From: Bactericera cockerelli
Lineage: Eukaryota; Arthropoda; Insecta; Hemiptera; Triozidae
Assembly: GCA_024516035.1 (NCBI GenBank)
Contig: CM044955.1
Coordinates: 53,580,948 to 53,644,947 of the forward strand
Reading direction: 5' to 3'
Length of the DNA stretch: 64,000 nt
How positions within the stretch are numbered: position 1 is the first letter of the stretch; every line of letters begins with the position of its first letter. Below, piece by piece: positions 34,000 to 45,344 of the stretch. The notes under the pieces are model-generated. The model saw only the letters and a program-made list of their open reading frames with translations, did no database searches and had not been told where the DNA came from. A program made the position numbers and the translations under genes.

Positions 34000-35845
34000 C
34001 TCATTGTAGGAGACTCGAACTACCGACCACTAAGTTATGAGTGTACTCCAACCTCTGAAAAGCCACTGGAATTACTCCATTCTAGGGATTCAAACTACCG
34101 ACCACTAAGTTATGAGTGTACTCCAACCTCTGAAAAGCCACTGGAATTACTCCATTCTAGGGATTCAAACTACCGACCACTAAGTTATGAGTGTACTCAA
34201 CCCTCGAAGAGCCACTGGAATTACTCCATTTGGGATTCGAACCAGGTGACCATTAAGTTTTGAGTGTACTCCAACCTCTGAAGAGCCCACGGAATTTACT
34301 CCATTCTAGGGATTCGAACCAGTGGACCATTAAGTTATGAGTGTACTCCAACCTCTGAAGAGCCAACTGGAATTACCTTACTTAGGGATTCGAACCAGTG
34401 ACCATTAAGCTATGAGTGTTACTCCCAACCTCTGAAGAGCCACTGAAATTACTCCATTCTGGGACTCGAACAAGTGAGCACTAAGCTATGAGTGTACTCC
34501 AACCTCTGAAGAGCCCCAGGAATTACTCCTTTCGAATTCGAAACCAGTGACACTAAGTATGAGTGTACTCCAACCTCTGAAGAGCCACTGGAATTACTCC
34601 TTTCGAATTCGAACCAGTGACCACTAAGCTATGAGTGTACTCCAACCTATGAAGAGCCACTTGGAATTACTCCATTTGGGATTCGAACAAGTGAGCACTA
34701 AGCTATGAGTGTACTCCAACCTGTGAAGAGCCACTGGAATTACTCCATTCTAGGGATTCGAACCAGTGACCATTAAGTTATGAGTGTACTCCAACCTCTG
34801 AAGAGCCACTGAAATTACTCCATTCTAGGGATTCGAACAAGTGAGCACTAAGCTATGAGTGTACTCCAACCTGTGAAGAGCCACTGGAATTACTCCATTC
34901 TAGGGATTCGAACCAGTGACCATTAAGTTTATGAGTGTACTCCAACCTGTGAAGAGCCACTGGAAATTACTCCATTCTAGGGATTCGAACCAGTGACCAT
35001 TAAGTTATGAGTGTACTCCAACCTCTGAAGAGCCACTGAAATTACTCCATTCTAGGGATTCGAACAAGTGAGCACTAAGCTATGAGTGTACTCCAACCTG
35101 TGAAGAGCCACTGGAATTACTCCATTCTAGGGATTCGAACCAGTGACCATTAAGTTATGAGTGTACTCCAACTGTGAAGAGCCACTGGAATTACTCCATT
35201 CTAGGGATTCGAACCAGTGACCATTAAGTTATGAGTGTACTCCAAACTCTGAAGAGCCACTGGAATTACTCCATTCTAGGGATTCGAACCAGTGACCATT
35301 AAGTTATGAGTGTACTCCAAACTCTGAAGAGCCACTGGAATTACTCCATTCTAGGGATTCGAACAAGTGAGCACTAAGCTATGAGTGTACTCCAACCTCT
35401 GAAGAGCCACTGGAATTACTCCATTCTAGGGACTCGAACCAGTGACCATTAAGCTATGAGTGTACTCCAACCTCTGAAGAGCCACTGGAATTACTCCATT
35501 CTAGGGATTCGAACCAGTGACCATTAAGTTATGAGTGTACTCCAACCTGTGAAGAGCCACTGGAATTACTCCATTCTAGGGATTCGAACCAGTGACCATT
35601 AAGTTATGAGTGTACTCCAACCTCTGAAGAGCCACTGGAATTACTCCACTATAGGGATTCGAACCAGTGACCACTAAGCTATGAGTGTACTCCAACCTCT
35701 GAAGTGCCACTGGAATTACTCCATTCTAGGGACTCGAACCAGTGACCACTACATTTCTCCAACGTCAGAAATGCCTACTGGAATTACTCCACTATGGGGA
35801 CTCGAAGTACCGACCTTTACGTGACGAGTTCAATCCTACCTCAGA
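34000..35845. repeat. 75-bp satellite with tRNA-type A and B boxes, ~24 copies
   Basis: Units of about 75 bp run GAATTACTCCATTCTAGGGA, TTCGAACCAGTGACCATTAA, GTTATGAGTGTACTCCAACC, TCTGAAGAGCCACTG. On the minus strand each holds a perfect B box (GGTTCGAATCC), and in many units (those with CTAAGCTATGA) an A box (TAGCTTAGTGG) only about 8 bp before it. The left part is cleaner in frame; single-base indels increase between about 34200 and 34700. A three-unit in-frame peptide at 33958-34263 is a by-product. Confidence 0.92.
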
Positions 35846-35901
35846 ATTGCAAAGAAGGCGTTTCAAGGACAAGCTCAATAAGGAGATGAGTGGAGGAAAA
35901 C

Positions 35902-35943
<42 letters not shown>

Positions 35944-36300
35944 AAAGGCACAAATGTTTGCGAAATAATATCATAATAAAGAATTGCATACTGGAATTAC
36001 TTTATCCATCGTGGGGACTCAAACCCGGTACCTCCGAGTTTCGAGTCCACTCCGACCTCACAGCAGATCTGCCTACTGGAATTACTCAGGCTCCGCGGTT
36101 GAGCAAACAGGACGAAGAGAAAGTCTGAGCTGCGTTCCCAGAGATCGAGACTCGAGAGTGTGACAAAATACATTACTCCGGTAATTACCTCTTCAATGGC
36201 TCTGCGAGGGGTCGCGAGGTCGACTCCCGGTGCGGCTGATTTATTACGAGAATTACAACTTCTCATTTCTGCTAATACTATAAAAGCGAAAGCCACTCAC
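35846..36300. repeat. Poly(T) tract and outlying units of the 75-bp repeat
   Basis: A T run of about 35 bp lies at about 35905-35939. Diverged repeat units (CTGGAATTACTTTATCC..., GGGGACTCAAACCCGGTACC) follow to about 36090. A tRNA-like stretch GTCGCGAGGTCGACTCCCGG lies near 36210-36230. Confidence 0.6.
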
Positions 36301-36561
36301 TATAATAACAGAGATTATAATGATAGATTGATGCTAATTTACTTTCTTCTTTCGCAAACAATTTGCCACTTTTTATTGAAAAAATAAACTCTTAATAGAC
36401 GTTCTTGTAATACCTCTGTGCCGCTAAGTCACGGATTGCGTACTGTGTAGGATAGGGAAAACCGACGCTTAGCAGTGACTTGTGATATAGAATTTGTCTA
36501 TTAATTTCGCCCTTAATTATTACTTTCTATTATAGAAAGTATTGTTTTTTTTTTTTTTTTA

Positions 36562-36806
36562 AGTCGATTTCAACTGCATGGTTAGTTGGTCATATCACAA
36601 CTGGGGTTTTGCCTCCTATTTGCTGGAAACTCCCAAACGCGCTACTTAAATTAACCTCCCCCAGGCTTAGTGGGACCAGGAATGGCCAGCATCACGAGGG
36701 TTCAAAGTTGAATGGTTCCCCGTCCAAGTCCTAGCATCGCTGGACGTTGCTTAACTTGAGTGACAGAACGAGAACTGGTGAATTCAACGTGCCATCGACG
36801 CTGGCT
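36562..36806 (-). repeat. SINE-5S copy
   Basis: Reverse complement of the full element: tail (CAACTGCATGG...TCATATCACAACTGGGG...GGCTTAGTGGGACCAGGAAT) then the 5S-like head (GACGTTGCTTAACTTGAGTG, GAACTGGTGAATTCAAC). Confidence 0.75.
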
Positions 36807-37229
36807 TTTCAATCTTTTGCTACTCTATTAAACTTCGCTCTTTTCTTCTTTTTCTTTGTTTTCTTCTAGATCTAGACAATCAAAAAATAATGAAGTCCTT
36901 TTCTTCCTGAATAATTGCTTGAGTTTTTTATTTTTTGTAAAAACTAAATAAAGCAATTTATCCTTTCACAGCCAATCACGTTACTGGAAAAAAAATTGCT
37001 TGAGTCCTTTTCTTCCTGGTCAGAAAAAAATAAATCAAATAGGATTGAAGAGCTGTGCCAGCATTGTCGTTATTATTTTATTTCTTAAGTACGAACCATT
37101 GTAATAGATTTTGTAATCTCTGAACTCTCAAACTGTTATTGTTACGCCACCCAGCAACATTTCTTCACGTCTCTGGTCCCCTTGTTTCCGCTCTGACAGA
37201 ATTGTTCAGCAAATAATGTACATTTGAAG
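36807..37229. other. No supported feature
   Basis: Lies within UBE2R2-downstream or patched-related-upstream DNA, depending on where those genes end. The pieces GCTTGAGT...TTTTTTATT and CTTTTCTTCCTG repeat loosely. No exon or complete element is seen. Confidence 0.4.
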
Positions 37230-37239
37230 AAAAAATGAT

Positions 37240-37480
37240 AGCTCTTGTTCTGTCAGTGAAGTGAAGCAACGTGCAGCGAGGTCAGGACTGGGAAGGGTGA
37301 CCATTCAAAATTCGAATCCTCGTGATGCTGGTTCCCTGCCCAAATGTCGCAACAGAAAAATATTTTTTTCAAAAAAAAAAAATATACTATTCTATTCTCG
37401 GCCAAACCGAGGCTGGGTGAGGTTAATGTGGGAAGCTGATTGAAAAGTTTCAAGCGAATGAAAGTTAAGATCAACTTCCA
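37240..37480 (+). repeat. SINE-5S copy
   Basis: CTTGTTCTGTCAGTGAAGTG, AAGCAACGTGCAGCGAGGTC and the tail ACCGAGGCTGGGTGAGGTTA...GCGAATGAAAG are seen in order; an A-rich insertion splits the middle. Confidence 0.7.
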
Positions 37481-37484
37481 TGAG

Positions 37485-37560
37485 ATCATCCTCGATTAGT
37501 CAGACAGTGGACTGGTAAACTAGGGATCGGTGGTTCGAGGCCCAAGCATGGATTTTTTTT
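37485..37560 (+). repeat. SINE-D-like head
   Basis: CATCCTCGATTAGTCAGACA (A-box area) and ATCGGTGGTTCGAGGCCCAA (B box) directly follow the preceding SINE. Confidence 0.45.
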
Positions 37561-38270
37561 TTTGAACCATGGGTTTGTGTAATTGTGACATAACTTTTGT
37601 TATAGTTGTGACTGCTGTGACTGACACGAATGATTTCATCATCATTTTCATGTTTCAATAATGTAATTATTACAACTCTGGCGCCACCCAATCAATCTGT
37701 ACAGTACAAACTGGAACTGTTACAGTTACAAACTGTCACTTTTGTAGATATGACTCGCACGAAAAATTATAAATCGTATAAATGACCTAGAGCTCCTACG
37801 ATCTGGTTGTAAGGAAAAGAGAGACGTATTCGAATTTCCTTAACATTGTAACAAAGAACATATTAAATTTATTGAAGAAAAAAAAACGTATGTAGGACCT
37901 TGTATGTTTGGCATTATGTATTAGCCTTTAAGATAAGTTTCTAAATGTACAGGTCATATTCCTATTTCCTCTATAACATTAAAACAATAAAAAAAATTCA
38001 TTGAAATATACTGTTATGCAGACCTTGTATATTTATGTATCTGTTTGGCTCAAGCATAACCAATATCCATTGGTCTTAAGGAAAAGATTATGATTTTTCC
38101 AGGCAGACAGATAATTGCGCTAGGAAAACTATTGCGCCACATTGGAATACAGGAAGAATACCTCGGACACTTGAAACTCACTGTAGAGTAAAGAGGCCAA
38201 CTTATAAAATCTTTGGATTGCAACAAGGGTAAAGAAATTCCGACACTTATAGGGCCGAATTATAAGAAAG
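37561..38270. other. No supported feature
   Basis: AT-rich. Two similar stretches (GTATGTAGGACCTTGTATGTTT... and TTATGCAGACCTTGTATATTTATG) suggest a diverged duplication at about 37860-38060. No gene is seen. Confidence 0.4.
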
Positions 38271-38515
38271 ACTCCGTGGTGTAACGGTTGTGACTACTGC
38301 CCGTAGTCCAGAGATTTTGAGTTCGATTCCCGGTAGGAGCAGACTTTTCGCACAGAAAATTCTGTTCCCTCCGAACATGTGAGGCTGGCAATTCCGGCCC
38401 TACCCAGACTGGGTGAGGTTAATGTGGGTAGCTGGTAAGATTCCCAGCGAATGGAGGGTAAACCCCCGTCCTGTCTACCTCAAGTCAGAACGTTAAAACC
38501 AAATACAATCAATAG
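38271..38515 (+). repeat. SINE-B copy, intact head
   Basis: ACTCCGTGGTGTAACGGTTG (A box), TTGAGTTCGATTCCCGG (B box) and the tail ACCCAGACTGGGTGAGGTTA...AGCGAATGGAGGGTAAAC are all present. This is the clearest head for the family. Confidence 0.75.
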
Positions 38516-38627
38516 ACATGAAAGGAGGATAAACATTGGATCTGAGCGTCCATAAAATCCTCTCACCACCGTGATTTAGGTATCACAATACCTATCTCAC
38601 GGACACGGAATTATTTTTATAAGACAG

Positions 38628-38770
38628 GATTTAATTTAGAGTAGCCAGACCCTCCCTCAAGTAGGAGATTCAACCAATCACAGAGCACTATAGCCCGGCT
38701 TGAGGGACAGTCTCGCTTATGTTAAAATAAATGCAATTTTAAAATCCGGCCTTTTAGGCCAAATTATCCC
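38628..38770. mobile_element. MITE-G copy
   Basis: AGCCAGACCCTCCCTCAAGT...CGGCTTGAGGGACAGTCTCG forms a hairpin around ATTCAACCAATCACAGAGCA, with AGGATTTAATT and TTAAAATCCGG at its ends. Confidence 0.6.
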
Positions 38771-39620
38771 TAAACAAAACACTCGATGTCATCCAAGTAA
38801 ACATCATCTTCAAGTTCACACAGCAAGTTGAAGATGAAGTTTTTTGTTGTTGTTGATTTTTTTTTTTTTTTTTTTGACCCTACTAAAACAGAAAGAAATA
38901 ACCGAATCCATTAAAAAAAAAATAATAAAAAAAAAAGATGAATAGAATATTTTACTTCCGATTATATTGTACTTGTTTTTTTTTTTTTAAATGTAAAATA
39001 ATCATAAAAAAACAAAAAAATATTATTTTTCTTTGATAACATTTATTAGAGTGAAAATATTCTTTAAATTCTCAATGAACCAGAAAAAAATAAATATATT
39101 TTATATAATTATATAAAAAAACTCAATACATGAATATTTATATCATATGTTGAGTCGAATTTTACAAACAAAAAACTCAATATGCCAGAACAAACATAGA
39201 TCTCATCACGGACGCTTTATCTCCACGTTTTACGATGCTAACCCTGACAAGGTTAAAATTGAGGCAAGGTTGCAATTTTTTTACTCGTCCGTTGGTCGGA
39301 CTGACGTGACGGTCAGTGCCATTAGCTCAATTTCCTTGAGTAGCACAATTTTTTATTGGGATGAGCTATTGTGTTGAGAGCTAGTCAGAGCCATAAATAT
39401 TTTAGCCGAATTATTCTCGAGCAGAAGAATTTCTTTTGAGATGTGCTATTGTGAAAACATCAGAATATGACCGCATCATTGGTATTTATTTCGACATAAA
39501 TTTCTCTCAATTTTTCTGAAATAAACCTAACAGAATTTACTGTTATCAGACGGTAAATTCTCTCACTTTTTCTGAAATTAACCCAACAGAATACACTGTT
39601 TTCAGATGAGGGTGACCCGA
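38771..39620. other. AT-rich sequence with homopolymers, no supported gene
   Basis: T and A runs are frequent at 38840-39010. Around 39480-39620 two similar TTTTTCTGAAATxAACC segments recur. No exon is recognised. Confidence 0.4.
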
Positions 39621-39624
39621 AACG

Positions 39625-39800
39625 GCACGTTGAATACACCAGTTCTGTCACTTGAGTTAAGCAACGCCTAGCGACGTTAGGACTTGGATAGGTGACCATT
39701 CAAATAAAAACCCTAGTGATGATGCTGACTATTCCCGGCCACACTCAGGCTGAGAAAGGTTGATTTGAGTAGCTGGTTTGTGAGTTTGCAGTGAAAGCGA
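39625..39800 (+). repeat. SINE-5S copy
   Basis: ACGTTGAATACACCAGTTCT, AGTTAAGCAACGCCTAGCGA, GACTTGGATAGGTGACCATT and the tail CTCAGGCTGAGAAAGGTTGA. The first part of the head is near complete. Confidence 0.7.
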
Positions 39801-40867
39801 CGTTATTCCCAATAATAATGGTAATAAAATTGGATCAGTTAAATTCTGGTTTGAAAATCTCGAGACTCAACACCAAATTTCTGTTGTTCAGAAAGAAAAG
39901 AAAACCACATCTATAATACCAGAGACGTTATTTCACAGGTTTTACAGCAATGTCCACTTTACTGTGTGGCCTAGAAAACGCTATTAAATTAATTACCAAC
40001 TGAGGTGATTAAAACTGGTTCAATTTTACGAAATTCGGGTTCAAAATTCTTAAATATTATAACAGCTATAAAATTAATTATTATTAATAAAAAAAAATCT
40101 CTATAGCTATCTAGTTTTGCCAGTAAACCATAATTAAGAATTCATCTCAAGTCATTGAGCTCTAATGGTAACAGTCTCGTGAGCAAAATTTTTTTCTGCT
40201 ATTTCCTCCTTCTATCAATTTATATTTTTTGCACATGAAAAATTCGTCTGTTGCCAAAAATATGAATTTTTTAAAATTCACTTGAACTAGTGGCGAATGA
40301 GTGTGTGTCGGTACTGTCGGTCAATGAGGACCTTGACCCCGAAGAACCGAGTTCGAAACCACTGTTGAAAGAAAAGATGGACGCTGTGTTTTTTTTTTTT
40401 TTTTTTTTTGCTTTCTGGTTCGTTTTTAGTGAGAGTCAAAACTTTAGATCAAACAATGACTTATCGCGTGTTGACCCAGCACATAAATGAGAAGTACTGG
40501 GTCACTTCTCGCCCATCAGAGGTGAGGCATACAATACAGGCATACTACGGGATGGACGGGCTATAACGCAGACCACAAGCGTCTTCCAGTAGCTCCTGTT
40601 TCATGGCTACGAAATAAAAAAGGCTGTGAAACACTCACCTTTATATACAAAAAAAACAGGACTGGGGTAGCTCATTTCATATAACTGTATATTTTATATT
40701 GGTTGAGTAGTATGTGGCCCACCCTACCTGGGAGTCCATAAATTCAGGTTATAGTCTGATACATCTTTCTTATAGCAAATAGGTATTTTCGTTTATCAAT
40801 TTTTGGATAATTTTACGAACATAATGGTAACTAAAATGACAGCAAGGTTTAAAGTACTTGTATTGCT
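39801..40867. other. No supported gene; one tRNA-like fragment
   Basis: A tRNA-like B box (CCGAGTTCGAAACCAC) with a T-rich run after it lies at about 40285-40410, probably another SINE. The rest is unclassified AT-rich DNA. Confidence 0.4.
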
Positions 40868-41010
40868 AACCGACCTCAGTAGCTTGATCGGTAAGGCGGC
40901 GGACTTGTGACCTGGAGGTCGGTGGTTCAAGTCCTGGTTTCAGCGTAGATTTACTAAAGCGAGTTTGAGTAGTTGTGATATCACGAAAGTGATTAACACA
41001 AATATGATAA
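40868..41010 (+). repeat. SINE-D copy, best preserved
   Basis: CCGACCTCAGTAGCTTGATC, GGTAAGGCGGCGGACTTGTG, the B box GGTGGTTCAAGTCCTGG and the tail GTAGATTTACTAAAGCGAGT...GTTGTGATATCACGAAAG. Confidence 0.75.
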
Positions 41011-41437
41011 CTTTTACTTGTATTCCCATTCTGAAAGTATTAATGACTAATGAATAATTAGTTTACAATTCGACAACCAACAGTGAACACTCTTTCAGTT
41101 GTAGCTAGAATCAGCTAGATATAAGATGTACATATTGTACATACATGTCCTACAGGTACATTGTACACTTGTACAGTACATCTTATCTAGACTTATTTGA
41201 GAGCGGTTCCTGTTTCTGACTCATCCACGATAGGGTAAGCAACACTACACTGACCCTCACAGAGATAATGTGGTCATGTAGAATTCACATTCGTTCTTTG
41301 AGGGAGGTACAAGTCTGTCACTGATAAAAACTTCAAACTTTGTCAAGGTTGAATTCAAAAACAGGTGTTCTTGACTTTGAAACAGGTGTTCATCAATTTG
41401 GTATCTTGAAACTGACCAACCAAAACCTCAAAGTCTG
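41011..41437. other. No supported gene; small inverted repeat
   Basis: AGATATAAGATGTACA...TGTACAGTACATCTTATCT forms an imperfect inverted repeat at about 41115-41192. No other feature is seen. Confidence 0.35.
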
Positions 41438-41600
41438 TCCCGGTAGCTGAGTGGTCTTGTAATCCCGAGGTCGTGGATTCGAAACCCAGGGGAGACATGA
41501 TAAGTTTTCATTCCATTTAGGATTTTGAAAACACAGTAATACGTCTTGGACTTACTACTGACATAATGGGACTTATATGTCCTAGGTGCAAGTCTTTATT
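41438..41600 (+). repeat. SINE-A copy with shortened head
   Basis: TCCCGGTAGCTGAGTGGT is joined almost directly to CCCGAGGTCGTGGATTCGAA, so the anticodon region between the A and B boxes is deleted. The tail CATTTAGGATTTTGAAAACA...GACTTACTACTGACATAATG follows. Confidence 0.7.
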
Positions 41601-41639
41601 TGGTTCAAAATTATAAAACAAATTACAACAACAACGAAA

Positions 41640-41765
41640 AAATAGGGAAGAACTCCCCTCAAGTCGGATTTTCCACCAATTAGGATAGCACCATATCTTG
41701 GATTAAACAAGACCCTTTAATCTTTGTTCCAATGTTATTTTATAATTTGGTCCTTAATGTTTTCG
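41640..41765. mobile_element. Divergent MITE-G copy
   Basis: CCCCTCAAGTCGGATTTTCC, GGATTAAACAAGACC and ATTTTATAATTTGGTCC correspond to the family core and right end. Confidence 0.4.
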
Positions 41766-42435
41766 GTGTTCATGATGGTTGCCAGAAGTTTCGGTGATCA
41801 TTATGGTACCTAACTAAGCCTAGAAGTTGAATAACCTTGGCGATGATTGTACCTTGATTTCACACAGACCGCGAGGTTCAGTTATACATAATTATCCTAC
41901 CTGATACATAGACAAATAGACATTAATGGGTATAATAGAAAATAATTTCGAGTTCTTCATACATACAGACACAAATGATTATTTTAGAATAATACAAGAT
42001 AATTATGTAGTTACCATACGTGGTAGAATAATTGTATTCTGACACATGTGCATGTTTCATTATCAGTGGTTATCATTCATTGTAAGGCTTTCTACAGTTT
42101 GACCAGCCGGTGAACCTATGACCTCTCCTGTGTGGGAAACCACTCTAGCCTGTCCAGTTATCTGAGCGCACGGCAGTGCGCCAGGCCAAGTTCCAGCAAG
42201 CACGGCAGTGTATCTTTACACGAACCGATTCACCCGGTTTTTCACACCCTCATATCTTCGGTTCAATTGATCATAGAGATATGAAATTTGGAACAGAGAT
42301 TGTCCTAATATCATAAAAATGACATTGAAAATTTAGGTAAAGACTCTATGCAAAAAACTTTCAGCGGAACGTAATTTTGAAATTTGCGATTTTGATACTG
42401 ACTGACTGATTGACTGACTGACTGACTGACAGATC
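41766..42435. other. No supported gene; (GACT)n run
   Basis: Segment CGATTCACCCGGTTTTTCAC at 42227 resembles a piece at about 4858. A short (GACT)n run lies at about 42401-42429, immediately before the tandem array. Confidence 0.4.
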
Positions 42436-42439
42436 ATCA

Positions 42440-43205
42440 AAATTATGAGGCACTTCCCGACTACCTAGAAGGCTGAAATTTTGCATAATGGTAGGGTTTA
42501 TTGTAAAAGTACAGGGAAAAATCTGAAAACTGGAACTTTCGCACTTATCATCCTGTTAAACGGTGTCGTTTTAGGGAGGAAATATGTAATCGATTATGGA
42601 TCTAAATTATAAGGCACTTCCCTACTACCTAGAAAGCTGAAATTTTGCATGATGGTAGGGTTTATTGTAAAAATACAGGGAAAAATCTGAAAAAGTTCTG
42701 AAAACTGTTAAACGGTGTCGTTTTAGGGAGGAAGTATACTATATTATGTATATAAATTATGAGGCACTTTCCTACTACCTAAAAAAGCTGAAATTTTGTA
42801 TGGTGCTAGGGTTCATTGTAAAAATACTGGGAAAAATCTCACTTATTATGGTGTAAAACGGTGTCGTTTTAGGGAGGAAATATATAATCGATTATGGATC
42901 TAAATTATGAGGCACTTCCCTACTACCTAGAAAGCTAAAATTTTGCATGATGGTAGGATTTATTAAAAAAGTACAGGGAAAAATCTGAAAACCGGAACTT
43001 TCGCACTTATCATGCTGTGAAACGGTGTTATTTTAGGGAGAAAATATACTCGATTATGTATATAAATTATGAGGTACTTCCCTACTACCTACAAAGCTGA
43101 AATTTTGCATGGTGCTAGGGTTTACTGTAAAAATACAGGGAAAAATCTAAAACCGGCACTTTCGCACTATTTCTGCTGTTAAACGGTGTCGTTTTAGGGA
43201 GCATA
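42440..43205. repeat. ~155-bp tandem array, five units
   Basis: Units start at about 42440, 42604, 42754, 42902 and 43064, each with AAATTATGAGGCACTTCCC, CTACCTAGAAAGCTGAAATT, a GGGAAAAATCT block and AACGGTGTCGTTTTAGGGAG. The array ends just before the long hairpin at 43285. Confidence 0.85.
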
Positions 43206-43284
43206 TTAAAGTGAAGAATCCTGAAATTTTTAATAAAAAATAATGAAACGTGCTGTGAAACGAACCATTTACAAAAAGTAATGA

Positions 43285-43762
43285 TATCCCACAAAAAACT
43301 ACCGTTAAAATAAGGGCCAAGTTCCAGAACTCCTATCCAAAAAGGTTTCGCCAATGAATGCAGTGATATCTTGTTTGCGGCCAAGTTATCTTGGTACTAA
43401 ACTATTTCTTTTATTAAAACCCGTTTTCTGAGTTCCTCATTTTGTATGTTTTTAACTGCAAAATATAATCTAACTTGGCCAGTTTCGCTCATTGTGATGG
43501 TTATATTGTTATTCTGTACCTATACATATAGTCGTAATATTCCATACAACCGATGGCATAAAACTGGCCAAGTTTGAGGATAGTTTGCAGTTAAAAACAT
43601 ACAAAATGAGGAACTCAGAAAACGGGTTTTTAATAAAAGAAATAGTTTAGTACCAAGATAACTTGGCCGCAAACAAGATATCACTGCATTCATTGGCGAA
43701 ACCTTTTTGGATAGGAGTTCTGGAACTTGGCCCTTATTTTAACGGTAGTTTTTTGTGGGATA
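43285..43762. repeat. Near-perfect long hairpin, ~200-bp arms, 75-nt loop
   Basis: Arms 43285-43485 and 43561-43762 are reverse complements, apart from one A/no-A difference and a patch of about 15 nt near the loop. The outer ends read GATATCCCACAAAAAAC inward, resembling GATATCCCCCAAAAAAC at the outer end of the 2836-3268 hairpin. No coding content is seen; open frames in the arms mirror each other. Confidence 0.88.
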
Positions 43763-43879
43763 AAATTTAAAGAAACACATAGGTACTCATTAAAGATTTG
43801 AGTAGAATAAACTTTTATGAAAATCACACAACTTGTCGTATCTCAAAAGCTATCAAATTGCGACGCACTGGTAACTACA

Positions 43880-44075
43880 TTTTTTTTTTTTTTTTGAAAA
43901 AGGTAGTTGGGCACCGGAACCACTATCGCTTTACTTTCAGGGCACTTTACCTTTACGCCTATCCCATTCCGAAAACAGTAACTCGGTCAGAATTTTCCGC
44001 TCAATCCGGGATTCGAACCCGCATTCTCTGGGTCAGCAACCGATGCTCTTAACCACTAAGCCGGGGAGGTCCGCA
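43880..44075 (-). repeat. tRNA-derived SINE with poly(A)-type end
   Basis: On the minus strand it begins ACCTCCCCGGCTTAGTGGTT (A box), has GCGGGTTCGAATCCCGG (perfect B box) and ends in an A run (seen as T17 at about 43879-43896). The orientation and A tail are typical of an L1/RTE-mobilised SINE. It is a different family from SINE-A to -E. Confidence 0.65.
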
Positions 44076-44304
44076 GGTCGGATAACTATACTTAAAACTT
44101 TCTTAAATGTTATTTCGAAAACGATTAGGTCATTTCACCTATTTCTCATTAATCCTTCGATATCTGTAACCGCATCTAGCCAGAACCGCCAAATTCTCCT
44201 AAAAGTGGTCGATTAAATGGTTTGTGGGAAATTAATGGCATAATCATTCAGCACAAGTAAAACAAGACGAAGTCACAACCCCATATAGGATTTATATATA
44301 AATA

Positions 44305-44440
44305 TGGTATCATCTTTATTCAGATATCAATGGTATCATCTGTATTCAAATATCAATTGTATCATCTCTACTCAGATAGCAATGGTATCATCTGTATTCA
44401 AATATCAATAATTGTATCATCTCTACTCAAATATCAATAG
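44305..44440. repeat. 26-bp minisatellite, ~5 units
   Basis: TGGTATCATCTTTATTCAGA TATCAA and variants repeat five times. Confidence 0.75.
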
Positions 44441-45340
44441 TACGAGTATAATATCTTTCTTCAGATATGGTATCGTCATTACATCATGGAACAGAAAACG
44501 TCTTTCATGTCTTGTATGAATGTATTATATGGGAGCTAAAATTGTACAACCTTGATAGCATGGATCGTAAATTAATGATTGAAAACAACTACTTCAAGAT
44601 CACAAGATATACCAAGCCTTGGATTTGAATCAGAATGATTTTGTTCGTTTTTGTATTAAAAAAAAAGTTCAGCGACTTAAGTGGTATACTGATGTGTATT
44701 AAGCCACCAGAAAAAATGCTGAAATCAACTAAAAAAATTGTTTCACTCTACACGATTTTAATTTTTCTTTGGTTCCAAATCCATCCTACTAAATATGGCA
44801 ATCCCGCATGTTTTCTGGTATTCTAGCCCTAAGTAGGCTGGTGAGGTTTTGGAATTATTTTCACGAACCAATTGTTTTCACAATTTTATATGAAAAATTT
44901 AAAACGCCAAAAAACATCTATCATTCGATAGTTCGTAAACTTTTTGATTTGAAAAGAATGCGGCGAGGTGATGGACTTCCAAATTACAAGTCAGCCAACG
45001 ACTAAAATCTGTGCAGTGTACGCCATCCATTGCCCAATATGTTTAAAAACTCGAAGTTTGTAGTGTGCGCGCTTGCCCTTACGAGTATTTGGCAAAAAAT
45101 AAAAAAAATCATAGTTTTTCTTTCCTAGTAAAAACATAAAAGTAGACCAACATGTGTAGAAATTGGCACAAGCGGCGTAATAAAGAGGAATCGCGGGACA
45201 GCGAATAAATGTCACGGTCGATATCAATGTGATATCTTCTGCGATATCAACATGAGGGTTAGGAGAGAAAAATTACCATAGGCATCAACACTGTCCGTCA
45301 GTTTGGGCATATAGGTACATAACTTTTCTTTCGATATTTC
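44441..45340. other. No supported gene
   Basis: Several AT-rich open frames of 60-78 codons overlap on both strands without motifs, splice sites or homology I recognise. Confidence 0.4.
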
Positions 45341-45344
45341 TCTA

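Noticed and set aside
33958..34263. Repeat protein with 25-residue units
   Set aside because: The 75-bp satellite is a multiple of three, so three clean units stay open by chance; the frame breaks as units diverge.
34000..35845. CRISPR array
   Set aside because: Units are contiguous and similar along their whole length, with no unique spacers, and the genome is eukaryotic.
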